From Pseudomonas koreensis (GTDB lineage: Bacteria; Pseudomonadota; Gammaproteobacteria; Pseudomonadales; Pseudomonadaceae), in assembly GCF_024169245.1 (NCBI RefSeq), contig NZ_JALJWP010000001.1, positions 3,969,501-4,033,500 on the forward strand: a stretch of 64,000 nt of DNA, in the 5' to 3' direction. Both the position numbers and the translations under genes were made by a program. Shown in pieces: positions 27,490-35,362 of the stretch. How positions within the stretch are numbered: position 1 is the stretch's first letter; each line of letters starts with the position of its first letter. Under the pieces are notes generated by a model, which saw nothing but the letters and a program-made list of their open reading frames with translations, did not search any database and was not told the DNA's origin.

Positions 27490-28353
27490 TCAGCTCAACG
27501 GGTTCCAGCGTTGCGACCAGTCGTCATCGGTGCGGATCACTTCGCGCAACAGATCGAAGGCCTGTTGCAGCACTGTCGAGTCGCGATCACGCGAATACAC
27601 CAGATAGGTCGGATAGCCGAATTCCGGGGCTTTGGTGACGGCTTCCAGCGCGCCGGTTTCCAGATACGTACGCACGACGCGGGTGCGGAAATAGCCGCTG
27701 CCGCCGTTTTCGAGAATGTATTGCAGGGCCAGCGGGCCCAGGTTGAAGCTCAGCGCGGCTTTGGCTTTTTCCGGCAGGGCGGCGTCGTGCTGGCGACGGA
27801 AGTCCGGGCCCCAATCGATGTAGACGTAAGGGTCGGGACGCTCAGGAGCGCGCACCAGAATCAGTTTTTCCTCCAGCACCTGCTCGACCTGCAATCCCGG
27901 CCAGTATTCAGGTTGATAAACCAGCGCCGCATCGAGCACTCCGAGTTCGAGCTGGCGCAGCAGATTTTCGCCATCGCGAATCTCCATGCGCAGTGCGTGT
28001 CCGGGAATTTTCTCACGCAGTTGCGCCGCCCAACTGAGCATCAAGGGATTGCACAGACTGACTTCGCCACCGATGTGCAGAACGTTGTGATAACCCTCGG
28101 GCAGCGGCAAGTCGCGGCGCGCGGCTTCCCAGGTCTGCACCAGTTGATTGGCGTAGATCACGAACGCTTCGCCATTGGCCGTCAGTTTCGCCCCGGCGCG
28201 ATTGCGCACAAACAGCGTGCTGCCCAACTGGCTCTCGAGTTTCTGCACCCGCGCGGTGATTGCCGTCTGCGTGACGAACAGCTTTTGCGCGGCGGCGGCA
28301 AGGCTGCCGTGACGGACGATTTCGAGGAAGGTGCGGGCGAGGTCGATGTCCAT
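27490..28353 (-). CDS. LysR-family transcriptional regulator
   Basis: A 287-residue regulator with the N-terminal winged helix (DIDLARTFLEIVRHGSLAAA, AQKLFVTQTAITARVQKLES, LGSTLFVRNRAGAKLT) and the periplasmic-binding-type effector domain (from about 90). It is transcribed in the same direction as the desaturase operon and ends 112 bp upstream of that gene's start. Divergent arrangement is the norm for LysR control, so a regulatory link to the desaturase genes is possible but not shown. Confidence 0.92.
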   Translation of the reverse strand: MDIDLARTFLEIVRHGSLAAAAQKLFVTQTAITARVQKLESQLGSTLFVRNRAGAKLTANGEAFVIYANQLVQTWEAARRDLPLPEGYHNVLHIGGEVSLCNPLMLSWAAQLREKIPGHALRMEIRDGENLLRQLELGVLDAALVYQPEYWPGLQVEQVLEEKLILVRAPERPDPYVYIDWGPDFRRQHDAALPEKAKAALSFNLGPLALQYILENGGSGYFRTRVVRTYLETGALEAVTKAPEFGYPTYLVYSRDRDSTVLQQAFDLLREVIRTDDDWSQRWNPLS

Positions 28354-28456
28354 GGGGGCAGGGCCGGTATTTGGAGGTGGGGCGCATTGTAAGTCAAAAG
28401 CCCATCACGCCCTCTCCAGGATCGACTGGATTTCCCTATTCGATGCATGGCGTCAG

Positions 28457-28504
28457 ACACCACGGTCAGTTCCCTCTCCTTGGGGAGAGGGCCAGGGTGA
28501 GGGG
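28457..28504. repeat. Intergenic GC-rich repeat, copy 3
   Basis: ACACCACGGTCAGTTCCCTC followed by TCC..GGGGAGAGGGCCAGGGTGAGGGG. It shares the ACACCACGGTC lead-in with the copy at 62432, which marks the left boundary of this element family. Confidence 0.75.
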
Positions 28505-28522
28505 AAAGCCGACGCCATAAGA

Positions 28523-30250
28523 TCAACTGGCAAACTCGGTGCGCTCAAGCAAGCCCACTCGCGCCCAATCCTTTACAAGGCGCGTCGGCGTACCACACAC
28601 CCTGCGCTTGTAAACGAAATGGCTGCATTTTTCGGCAAACCGATTGCGGTCATGCAGCATGTCCTCCTGCATTTGCTCCAGCTCAGCCTTCCGGCATCTA
28701 CGGATCAACGCCTGATCGATCCGCGACTTGCGTTCACGCACTGCCGCATAGGTCGGATCGCTCAAGACGCTATTGGCTCGCTGCAAGAGCCACAGGGAAA
28801 ACTCATCCGGGCAACGCGGCCCAATCTCCTGAATCATGCCCAGCTGCCAGGCCTCAATCGCGCTCACCGGCAAGCAGGCTTGAGTCAGTTGCTCGGCCAT
28901 CGCCGGGCCGACGGCGCGCGGCAAGCTGTAGGTCCAGTATTCGGAACCGTATAAGCCCATGCTCTTGTAGTGCGGATTGAGCACGATATCGGCACGGGCA
29001 AAAACAATATCCGCCGCCAGCGCCAGCATTACACCGCCCGCGCCGGCGTTGCCGGTTACGCCACTGACCACCAATTGCCGGGCGCTGAGCAGTTCGGCGC
29101 AAACATCGTCAATCGCCTGAATATTGGCCCAGGCTTCAGCCCCCGGATCTTGCGCAGCCTGAATCACATTCAGGTGCACGCCGTTGGAAAAACTGCCCCG
29201 GCCGCCTCTGATCGACAGCACTTGCGTATCCCTGGCCTTGGCCCAGCGCAGTGCCTCGACCAGGCGCTGGCATTGCTCGGTGCTCATCGCGCCGTTATAG
29301 AACTCGAACGTCAGTTCTCCGACATGCCCCGATTCGCGGTAACGAATCGGTTGGTAGGCTTCGTCGCTGAACGGCTGTGTAGCAATCGACCAGTCCAGTA
29401 CCGGCACGTCGGCCAAGTGCCGGGCCAACACGTGCCGTGCCGGTTGTTTGAAGGTTTCTTCGCAGGCGTGAGGTTTGCGCCGCAACGAACCGATCCACAG
29501 GCTTTGATCACCCGTTGCAACAAGCACGGCGTCGTCGTGCACCGCGAGAATCTCGCCGGGCCTGCCGCTGCGCGAATCGAGGTGCGCGTCATACAGGTAA
29601 TACTGACCGCCAGCCAGGCTCGCCAGCACGCCCGGCTGGCCGTCCGCCGCGTCGATGCAGCGCTTGATGAAGCGCGCGCAATCGTGCCAGCTGAAGCTGC
29701 GATCAGCCTGCTTCATGTTTGGTTGCAGACGGCCGCGCACGCTGGGAGCGGCATAGTCCAGCTCGACCGGCTTGAACCCTTCGACGAATTTTTCCACCAC
29801 TTCACGGATACACACCATCGCCGCATCGCTGACCCGGCCGTTATACAGCTCGGATTTGCGCAAGCCCGCGGGCAGATTGAATTCGCAGGTGGCCCACACT
29901 GGGCCGGCGTCCATTTCTTCGACCGCTTGCAGTGCGGTGACACCCCAGGCCGTGAGTTCGTTAGTGATCGCCCAGTCCAGCGCACTCGCGCCGCGGTCGC
30001 CAACGATGCCGGGATGAATGATCACCACCGGACGCCGGGAATCGCTCCACAGCCCCTGTGGCACTCGGTCCTTGAGAAACGGGCAGATCACCAGATCGGC
30101 GCCGCTGTGCTCGATCTGTTCACATACCGCAGCTGCGTCAGTAAACAGCACCACGCTGGGCGAGTGCCCGGCCTGACGCAGTTCCAGTGAGGCCCGTTGC
30201 GTCAGGCCGTTGAACGCTGACGCCAGCAGAATGATCTTGAGCGATTGCAT
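28523..30250 (-). CDS. HoxX-like formyl-transferase/enoyl-CoA-hydratase protein
   Basis: A 575-residue two-domain protein. The N-terminal half (about 1-270) is a formyltransferase-like fold with the HoxX pattern VVIIHPGIVGDRGASALDWA and EMDAGPVWATCEF. The C-terminal half (about 310-530) is a crotonase fold (LSIRGGRGSFSNGVHLNVIQ, GNAGAGGVMLALAADIVFAR, HYKSMGLYGSEYWTYSLPRA). HoxX proteins make CO from formyl-tetrahydrofolate for the active site of NiFe hydrogenases in air. No hydrogenase or hyp gene is in the window, so an alternative role is possible. The gene stands alone, downstream of nothing obvious and upstream of a LysR gene. Confidence 0.85.
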   Translation of the reverse strand: MQSLKIILLASAFNGLTQRASLELRQAGHSPSVVLFTDAAAVCEQIEHSGADLVICPFLKDRVPQGLWSDSRRPVVIIHPGIVGDRGASALDWAITNELTAWGVTALQAVEEMDAGPVWATCEFNLPAGLRKSELYNGRVSDAAMVCIREVVEKFVEGFKPVELDYAAPSVRGRLQPNMKQADRSFSWHDCARFIKRCIDAADGQPGVLASLAGGQYYLYDAHLDSRSGRPGEILAVHDDAVLVATGDQSLWIGSLRRKPHACEETFKQPARHVLARHLADVPVLDWSIATQPFSDEAYQPIRYRESGHVGELTFEFYNGAMSTEQCQRLVEALRWAKARDTQVLSIRGGRGSFSNGVHLNVIQAAQDPGAEAWANIQAIDDVCAELLSARQLVVSGVTGNAGAGGVMLALAADIVFARADIVLNPHYKSMGLYGSEYWTYSLPRAVGPAMAEQLTQACLPVSAIEAWQLGMIQEIGPRCPDEFSLWLLQRANSVLSDPTYAAVRERKSRIDQALIRRCRKAELEQMQEDMLHDRNRFAEKCSHFVYKRRVCGTPTRLVKDWARVGLLERTEFAS

Positions 30251-30658
30251 GGGGATTCTTCCTTGAGTGAGATCGGCCGCAGGCTCCCGGTGAGCCTTCC
30301 TTGGCTGTCGATGGAGCGGGGAGAGTACGCAGTGCTTGCACGTATACAGCTGACCGAGGTCAAGGTTGTGTCAGGCAAGGCGTCAATTCAGGCGCTGAAA
30401 TTCCGTTTAAGTCCTACGGAAACAGGCGTGGTTCGATCAGTTGCGTGGATATTTCTGACGACTTTTTCAGGTTGGTCGTCGGACGCTGGGTCTATAGCAT
30501 CAGTCGTGACATTGAAGTCATCGAGCGCACAGATCGCTCTGGACCCGGACAAAGGATGGACTATGCGAATCCCACTGATTGAAAGCCCTACACCTGCTTA
30601 CTCCCCTCGCCACTACTGGCGCGACGACCGCGCCAGATGCCCCTCGGAGGACGTCGCC
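30251..30658 (+). other. Upstream region between hoxX-like gene and Xre antitoxin
   Basis: About 400 bp of leader shared by two divergent genes. An open frame runs through it in phase with the antitoxin, with an ATG at 30563 (MRIPLIESPTPAYSP), but composition and lack of a Shine-Dalgarno argue against translation. A small hairpin AGGCTCCCGGTGAGCCT lies at about 30280. No clear operator was found. Confidence 0.4.
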
Positions 30659-31135
30659 ATGCCGACTGCCAAAGCGCCCCGGCTCACGGGTTTGAAGAAG
30701 CTCGAGGGCAAGCCTCTGGAGTTGCTGTTGCGCGGGCAGGATAGCGGCGACGACCCGATGCTCATCCTGCGTTGCACGAGCGAAGGGTTTGAGCTGCCCG
30801 ATGTGGTCAACATGATTGCATCCTCCGAGCTGTATCAGCAGGGAGAGATGGTCAAACGTATCACCGGCAAATCTGTGAGAACCGTGCGACGTCTGCTCAA
30901 GGAAAACATGCCGGTGCGCCTGGACACGCCGCAGAGCATCATCGCTTATCAATATGCCGCGGCGCTGGAGCTGGCCATTGAAGTGTTCGGGCGCCAGGCC
31001 CAGGCCGAATCATGGTTGAAGCAACGCGCTACTTACTTCTACGGTTATGTGCCGCTCGATCTGGTTGGACATGCGTTGGGGTTCAGGATGGTGGAGGAGT
31101 ACCTGAACCAGATCAAATACGGGGTTTATCAATGA
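30659..31135 (+). CDS. Xre/MbcA/ParS-type antitoxin (DUF2384)
   Basis: A 158-residue protein from ATG 30659, which has GGAGG 8 bases upstream. The C-terminal part (SIIAYQYAAALELAIEVFGR, then WLKQRATYFYGYVPLDLVGH) matches the antitoxin-specific toxin-binding domain DUF2384; the middle (GEMVKRITGKSVRTVRRLLK) is the HTH. It overlaps the RES toxin gene as ATGA. As with other pairs of this type it should bind both its own promoter and the toxin. Confidence 0.9.
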   Translation: MPTAKAPRLTGLKKLEGKPLELLLRGQDSGDDPMLILRCTSEGFELPDVVNMIASSELYQQGEMVKRITGKSVRTVRRLLKENMPVRLDTPQSIIAYQYAAALELAIEVFGRQAQAESWLKQRATYFYGYVPLDLVGHALGFRMVEEYLNQIKYGVYQ

Positions 31136-31626
31136 ACCCCTTGCCCTGGGATGATCGCTGGTACGCCTGGCGGCTGGATCGCGAGGTGTACAGCGAAACC
31201 TGGAATAGCGGGCTGGGGTCGAAACGGGACGGCGGGCGCTGGAATACTCCCGGGCGGCGAGTCGTTTATGCGTCGGTCGACCCATCTACAGCGATTCTGG
31301 AGGTGGCGGCCCATGGCAGTTTCGATGCGCTTGATCAGGAACCCTACGTGTTGACCTGTTTTGAAATCACCCACGACGCCAGCGTCAGGATCGTGCAGCC
31401 GGAAGATGTCCCCAATCCGCATTGGCTGACCCCGATCAAAACGTCGCCCAACCAGCGAAAGTTTGCCGACGCACTGTTGGCTGAACACCCGTTTATTCTG
31501 GTGCCTTCGGTGGCGACCCGACACTCGTGGAATTTACTGGTGAGCTGCGATCTGGCGGAAGGTCAGTTCCGAATGGTCTCGCAAGAGCGGTTTGGGCTGG
31601 ATACGCGGTTGTTGCAGGAGGTTTGA
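31132..31626 (+). CDS. RES-domain toxin (NAD+-depleting family)
   Basis: A 164-residue RES protein. The family residues are visible as the Arg in YAWRLDREVY, the block DGGRWNTPGRRVVYAS, and DPSTAILEVAAHGS with its conserved Ser and Glu; the later RHSWNLLVS block contributes the late Ser. RES toxins such as MbcT degrade NAD+. It is coupled to its antitoxin by a 4-bp overlap. Confidence 0.92.
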   Translation: MNPLPWDDRWYAWRLDREVYSETWNSGLGSKRDGGRWNTPGRRVVYASVDPSTAILEVAAHGSFDALDQEPYVLTCFEITHDASVRIVQPEDVPNPHWLTPIKTSPNQRKFADALLAEHPFILVPSVATRHSWNLLVSCDLAEGQFRMVSQERFGLDTRLLQEV

Positions 31627-31808
31627 TCGTATCGGCCAGGTCCTGCGGATCCAAGACCACGCTTGTCAGGTTCCGGAAGGGCTTCGGAGCAGATGAGCCG
31701 CTGCCAGCTACATTCGCGGCGGCTCGCACTGTAGGTTTGGAATGAGGCTTTAAACCAATGTTTAGATCCGGTACATTTCGCGCCCACGCTTATACAAGGA
31801 AGTACACG

Positions 31809-32336
31809 ATGGCAAAGCCTGCCGCTCGACTCAGTGATCTTAATGTATGCCCGGTTACCGGCCATGGCACTAACCCCACCAACAGTGGTTCCGGTGACGT
31901 AAACATCAACGGAATGCCCGTTTTGCGTGTGGGAGACACCACAGCTTGCGGTGATATTGTCACCGAAGGCATCAGTAATATTTTGATCAATGGCAAGCCA
32001 ATTGCCTTCTTGGGCAGTGCTACGGCCCACGGTGGCATGATAATCACAGGCTCAGGCGACGTTTTTGTTGGCACCCAGGTCGGCTCCGCACCTTTCTCCC
32101 CAATTATCACTGTTCCTAAACACAGCGAGCGCTTCCAACTGGTTGATGAGACCACCGGCGACGCTATCCCCGACATGCTCTATTGCATCGAAACCGGTGA
32201 CGGCCAGCGTCTCGTAGGCCATACCGATAGTCACGGTAACGCCGCGCGAGTATTTACGGCCGACCCGACTTCGATAGTTGTGCAGTGGGGTAAGGAAGCT
32301 GCCGCCCATCTCGACGCGCTCGGCATAGATTACTAA
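31809..32336 (+). CDS. PAAR-domain spike protein of a type VI secretion system
   Basis: A 175-residue protein from ATG 31809. Residues about 1-92 form the PAAR cone, with the repeated pattern MAKPAARLSDLNVCPVTGHG, INGMPVLRVGDTTACGD, INGKPIAFLGSATAHGG and a final GSGDVFVG; the Cys and His residues bind the zinc at the tip. Residues about 105-170 (FQLVDETTGDAIPDMLYCIE) look like a small beta-sandwich extension common on Pseudomonas PAAR proteins. PAAR proteins cap VgrG and carry effectors; the next gene follows after 12 bases with a strong Shine-Dalgarno. The trio has lower GC than its surroundings. Confidence 0.93.
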   Translation: MAKPAARLSDLNVCPVTGHGTNPTNSGSGDVNINGMPVLRVGDTTACGDIVTEGISNILINGKPIAFLGSATAHGGMIITGSGDVFVGTQVGSAPFSPIITVPKHSERFQLVDETTGDAIPDMLYCIETGDGQRLVGHTDSHGNAARVFTADPTSIVVQWGKEAAAHLDALGIDY

Positions 32337-32348
32337 GGGAGGTGCGAG

Positions 32349-33386
32349 GTGGCAGCACCGAGAAAGAAACAAGCTCGAACAAGCGATCAGCATAAAACGA
32401 CACAAGTTAAAGGTACGCTGGCACAGGATTACGTAACGGTTGTGGGTGCGTCTTACATGTCCCTTTATGAAAAGGTTCGTGGCCAGAAAGGCAACAAGAT
32501 GCGCTTTATCAATCAGGGTATTCGCCAACTCACAAAATATCCAACCGGTACCCCGAACTTCACGGTCCAGCGTGTGTTTCTGATTTTCAAAAATGACTAT
32601 CCGGGGAACCTGCTGGCAGCTTTGAAGGATGTTGTCGAGAATCAGCACGGAGCTCAGTACCGAGAGATGGACTCCATATCCGGTCTCGTGGATTTCATCG
32701 CAGCCCGGCAGCGCCGCGGACGCGAGATCAAACAGCTCGACTTCTTTTCACATGGAGTGGTGGGCAGTATTGAGCTGGGCTACGAACTGGATAAAAACGA
32801 TAGCTACCGCCTGCGTGATGCGCAGGCGAATATGTTCAAGCCCGAAGCGTTTGCCTATGGTGCAAAAATTCATTCCTACGCTTGTCGCACAGGTTTGGGT
32901 ATCGATGCCGACTTCAAGGTCAATGAAACAGAAGATCCTCATTACGAGCGCAGCCTGGCGCAGATTCTTGCTAATGCGACCCGGACCACCGTGTGGGCAT
33001 TTCCAAGGCGCAGCAACTACGACACAACTTATGGTACTGCCGCAGAACGGGGATCTGTGCCGGGCATTCGTGAAAGAGACGCCGCTGATGGGCGAGCGAT
33101 GCGGAATTATTTGAGTCGAAAAATCGCTTATGAACGAAAGCTGATCGAACATCGCAAGACACTCAAAGACCCAACAGCGCAACTACCTGATGAACAGGCG
33201 CCGCAGGCGCCAACGCCAACAGTCTCTGAAGAAGAGCGCAATTTGCTGGCGCACGATGACAGCCGAGCACTGTATGAACGGAAGATTGGATTTCCGCTGG
33301 ATGCCTTAGGCGCACATCGTGACGTTCGATCAGGTGATACGCCGGACGGCGTACCCAAACACCTGCTTGCCTATAAGCCGCTATGA
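32349..33386 (+). CDS. Putative T6SS effector with caspase-like His/Cys motif
   Basis: A 345-residue protein starting at GTG 32349, 6 bases after GGGAGG. No family is recognised with certainty. A strand-like block ending in His135 (IKQLDFFSHGVVGSIELGY) followed 44 residues later by another ending in Cys179 (KIHSYACRTG) resembles the His-Gly and Ala/Ser-Cys motifs of clan CD cysteine peptidases (caspase, C80, clostripain). The C-terminal 80 residues are charged and proline-rich. It has no signal peptide, in line with PAAR-dependent export. The 4-bp overlap with a membrane-anchored gene, the likely immunity protein, supports an effector role. Confidence 0.6.
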   Translation: MAAPRKKQARTSDQHKTTQVKGTLAQDYVTVVGASYMSLYEKVRGQKGNKMRFINQGIRQLTKYPTGTPNFTVQRVFLIFKNDYPGNLLAALKDVVENQHGAQYREMDSISGLVDFIAARQRRGREIKQLDFFSHGVVGSIELGYELDKNDSYRLRDAQANMFKPEAFAYGAKIHSYACRTGLGIDADFKVNETEDPHYERSLAQILANATRTTVWAFPRRSNYDTTYGTAAERGSVPGIRERDAADGRAMRNYLSRKIAYERKLIEHRKTLKDPTAQLPDEQAPQAPTPTVSEEERNLLAHDDSRALYERKIGFPLDALGAHRDVRSGDTPDGVPKHLLAYKPL

Positions 33387-33988
33387 CGGTCCTGAAGTTT
33401 ATGGGTAAACGTCACGTCTTATGTGTCTTGTTGATTGCCATCAGCTTTGCAGGACTATTTATTTACGCCAAGGAAGCCCAGATGCCAGCCAAAATAATGA
33501 TGTATTACGGCCCGTGGAGTGCGGAAGAAAACCGTTTCGACGCCAGCCGGTGGTTCAGTTCAGGTATGTACCGCCCGCGTCTCATGGGCACTCCTCCTGA
33601 GGAGAGCCCAGTGACCATGCTGCGCAATAAGCCTGAAGGTTTGCAACATATTGATGATGATGTTCTCTTGACCGAAGCGTTATTCGCGATAGGGCGACAG
33701 TTTCCAAAGTTGGACATTGAGGACCTTGTTCTGAATACGCCGGACCTGCATCGCCAGATACGGTATGGCTACAGTTCATTTGCCGAGCCTGACAGGCCGG
33801 TCGATTCGTATTGGCTTTTCATCACCTTTGGAAACAAGACTGTTGTCGTCACGATCGATTGGGACGTGACAGAAAAGAAACTCTTGCCCCGCTCGATGGC
33901 TTCGAATCTGATCGAAAAAAGTGAGGAAGAGGCGGCATACCTGCAGGTCAGAAAAGAGCTTGATGGAACGGCTGCAGCCAAGCGCTAA
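33383..33988 (+). CDS. Putative immunity protein, membrane-anchored
   Basis: A 201-residue protein with one N-terminal hydrophobic segment (about 10-28, HVLCVLLIAISFAGLFIYA) and no lipobox or clear cleavage site, so it is probably anchored in the inner membrane with a periplasmic domain of about 170 residues. Nothing in that domain is recognised. It overlaps the candidate effector (ATGA) and is followed by a terminator, the standard position of T6SS immunity genes. A periplasmic domain would mean the effector acts in the periplasm. Confidence 0.6.
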   Translation: MTVLKFMGKRHVLCVLLIAISFAGLFIYAKEAQMPAKIMMYYGPWSAEENRFDASRWFSSGMYRPRLMGTPPEESPVTMLRNKPEGLQHIDDDVLLTEALFAIGRQFPKLDIEDLVLNTPDLHRQIRYGYSSFAEPDRPVDSYWLFITFGNKTVVVTIDWDVTEKKLLPRSMASNLIEKSEEEAAYLQVRKELDGTAAAKR

Positions 33989-34020
33989 TCCACATTGCAA
34001 TGACCCCCAGTGCTTGAAAC

Positions 34021-34051
34021 GACAAATCCCGCCACGAGGGCGGGATTTGTC
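34021..34051. terminator. Long hairpin between immunity gene and SCP2 gene
   Basis: GACAAATCCCGCC-ACGAG-GGCGGGATTTGTC, a perfect 13-bp stem with a 5-base loop between two convergent genes. The AAAT/ATTT part supplies only a short T stretch; it probably works in both directions. Confidence 0.8.
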
Positions 34052-34066
34052 TGAACCAGCAGCTTC

Positions 34067-34384
34067 TTACGAAGGGAACAGCTCGGACAGTTTCATCGAC
34101 AGCATCATGTCACCTTCAACGCGCAGCTTGCCGCCCATGAACGCCTGCATGCCGTCGGTCTCGCCGCTGACGATACCTTTCAGGGTTTCGCTGTCCAGCA
34201 CCAGCGTGCAGTTGGCGTTCGGGTTTTCGCCTTCCTGGATGTCGCAGGTGCCGTCTTTGACGATCAGTGCGTATTGCTTGTCTTCGTCGGTGATGTTGAA
34301 ACCGAAGACCAGGTCCAGACCGGCAGCGGCGGCTGGGTTGAACTTGGCTTGCATTGCTTTTACGGCATCAGCTACGGAGGTCAT
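34067..34384 (-). CDS. SCP2 sterol-carrier-domain protein
   Basis: A 105-residue single SCP2 domain (LDLVFGFNITDEDKQYALIV, DGTCDIQEGENPNANCTLVL, and the closing FMGGKLRVEGDMMLSMKLSE). SCP2 proteins have a hydrophobic cavity that binds lipids or acyl-CoA. It follows the phosphatase gene by 63 bp and is probably in its transcript. Confidence 0.93.
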   Translation of the reverse strand: MTSVADAVKAMQAKFNPAAAAGLDLVFGFNITDEDKQYALIVKDGTCDIQEGENPNANCTLVLDSETLKGIVSGETDGMQAFMGGKLRVEGDMMLSMKLSELFPS

Positions 34385-34447
34385 GGTTCGATCCTTTCTT
34401 GGTCATGGGAGCTGGGTGGTTACAGCCAGGGTCACAGTAAGCCGGAC

Positions 34448-35158
34448 TCAGCGAAAAGTGATGAGTTCCGGGGCCTTCAGCAGTTGCAGGTGTGCGTGAC
34501 TGTTGAAGGAAGCCAGGGCCACCTCGCGACCGCGAAACTTCAGCTGGTTGAGCGAGGTGTTGACGATTTGCCAATTCAGTTCAAAGGCCTGTCTGGCAGG
34601 CATTTGCGTAATCAGGTGGAGCAGGGCGGTGATGGTGCCGCCGGAGGTGAACACGGCGATTTTCTGGTTCTTCTCCGCCAGATCGAGGATGCGGTGCAGA
34701 CCGGCCTGAACCCGCTCGACGAAACCCAGCCAGCTTTCCAACCCGGGCGTGTCATAAGTACCGGCGAGCCAGCGCTCGACGATCAGGGCAAAGATGCGCT
34801 GGAATTCACCGCGGTTCTGCGCGGCATTGCGCAGGATGTCGAGAGCTTCAGGCTCTTCCGGCAGCATCGCCGGGAGCAGGGCGCGGATGACCGCATCGGC
34901 ATCGAATTCGTTAAAGGCGGAATCGGTTTCAAGAACGGGAACCGGCAGGCCTCTGGCACTGAATTGTTCCAGTGCACTGGTGGCGGTGTGCTGTTGACGA
35001 CGCAGCTCACCGGCAAGGCAACGATCGAAGTTGATGCCCAGATCGGCAAGGTGCTGGCCGAGGATTTCTGCCTGACGAACGCCGGTTGGTGACAGAACGT
35101 CATAATCGTCTGCACCAAAGGAGGCCTGGCCATGTCGTATCAAGTAGATGCTGCCCAC
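34448..35158 (-). CDS. Histidine phosphatase (phosphoglycerate-mutase-like) family protein
   Basis: A 236-residue enzyme with the family signature LIRHGQAS near the N-terminus (phospho-acceptor His9), the second Arg in LAGELRRQQHTA and a late TSGGTITALL that takes the position of the second catalytic His region; that His appears to be replaced here, which deserves checking. Members hydrolyse phosphomonoesters of small molecules or proteins. The pairing with SCP2 downstream is common in Pseudomonas, where both often sit near acyl-CoA dehydrogenase genes. Confidence 0.88.
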   Translation of the reverse strand: MGSIYLIRHGQASFGADDYDVLSPTGVRQAEILGQHLADLGINFDRCLAGELRRQQHTATSALEQFSARGLPVPVLETDSAFNEFDADAVIRALLPAMLPEEPEALDILRNAAQNRGEFQRIFALIVERWLAGTYDTPGLESWLGFVERVQAGLHRILDLAEKNQKIAVFTSGGTITALLHLITQMPARQAFELNWQIVNTSLNQLKFRGREVALASFNSHAHLQLLKAPELITFR

Positions 35159-35362
35159 GTCCGCGTCATCCCGGTACGTTGAAGGTCAGGCGAGGTTATG
35201 AGGATGACGTAGAGCTGTCAATGAAAAAACATACGCTTGTTTGAAATGCCCGTTACAGGCGTGTTGCCAGAGGTTTCACGGCTGGCCGACAAGCCGGCGC
35301 ATGGGTATGCTGGAGCCATTCCGCGTGTGTTACATGTTCACGCATTGCTTTGAGGAGTCTCT

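Noticed and set aside
30245..30658. N-terminal extension of the Xre antitoxin up to 30245
   Set aside because: The extension does not resemble the family, while ATG 30659 has GGAGG at good spacing and gives the usual length.
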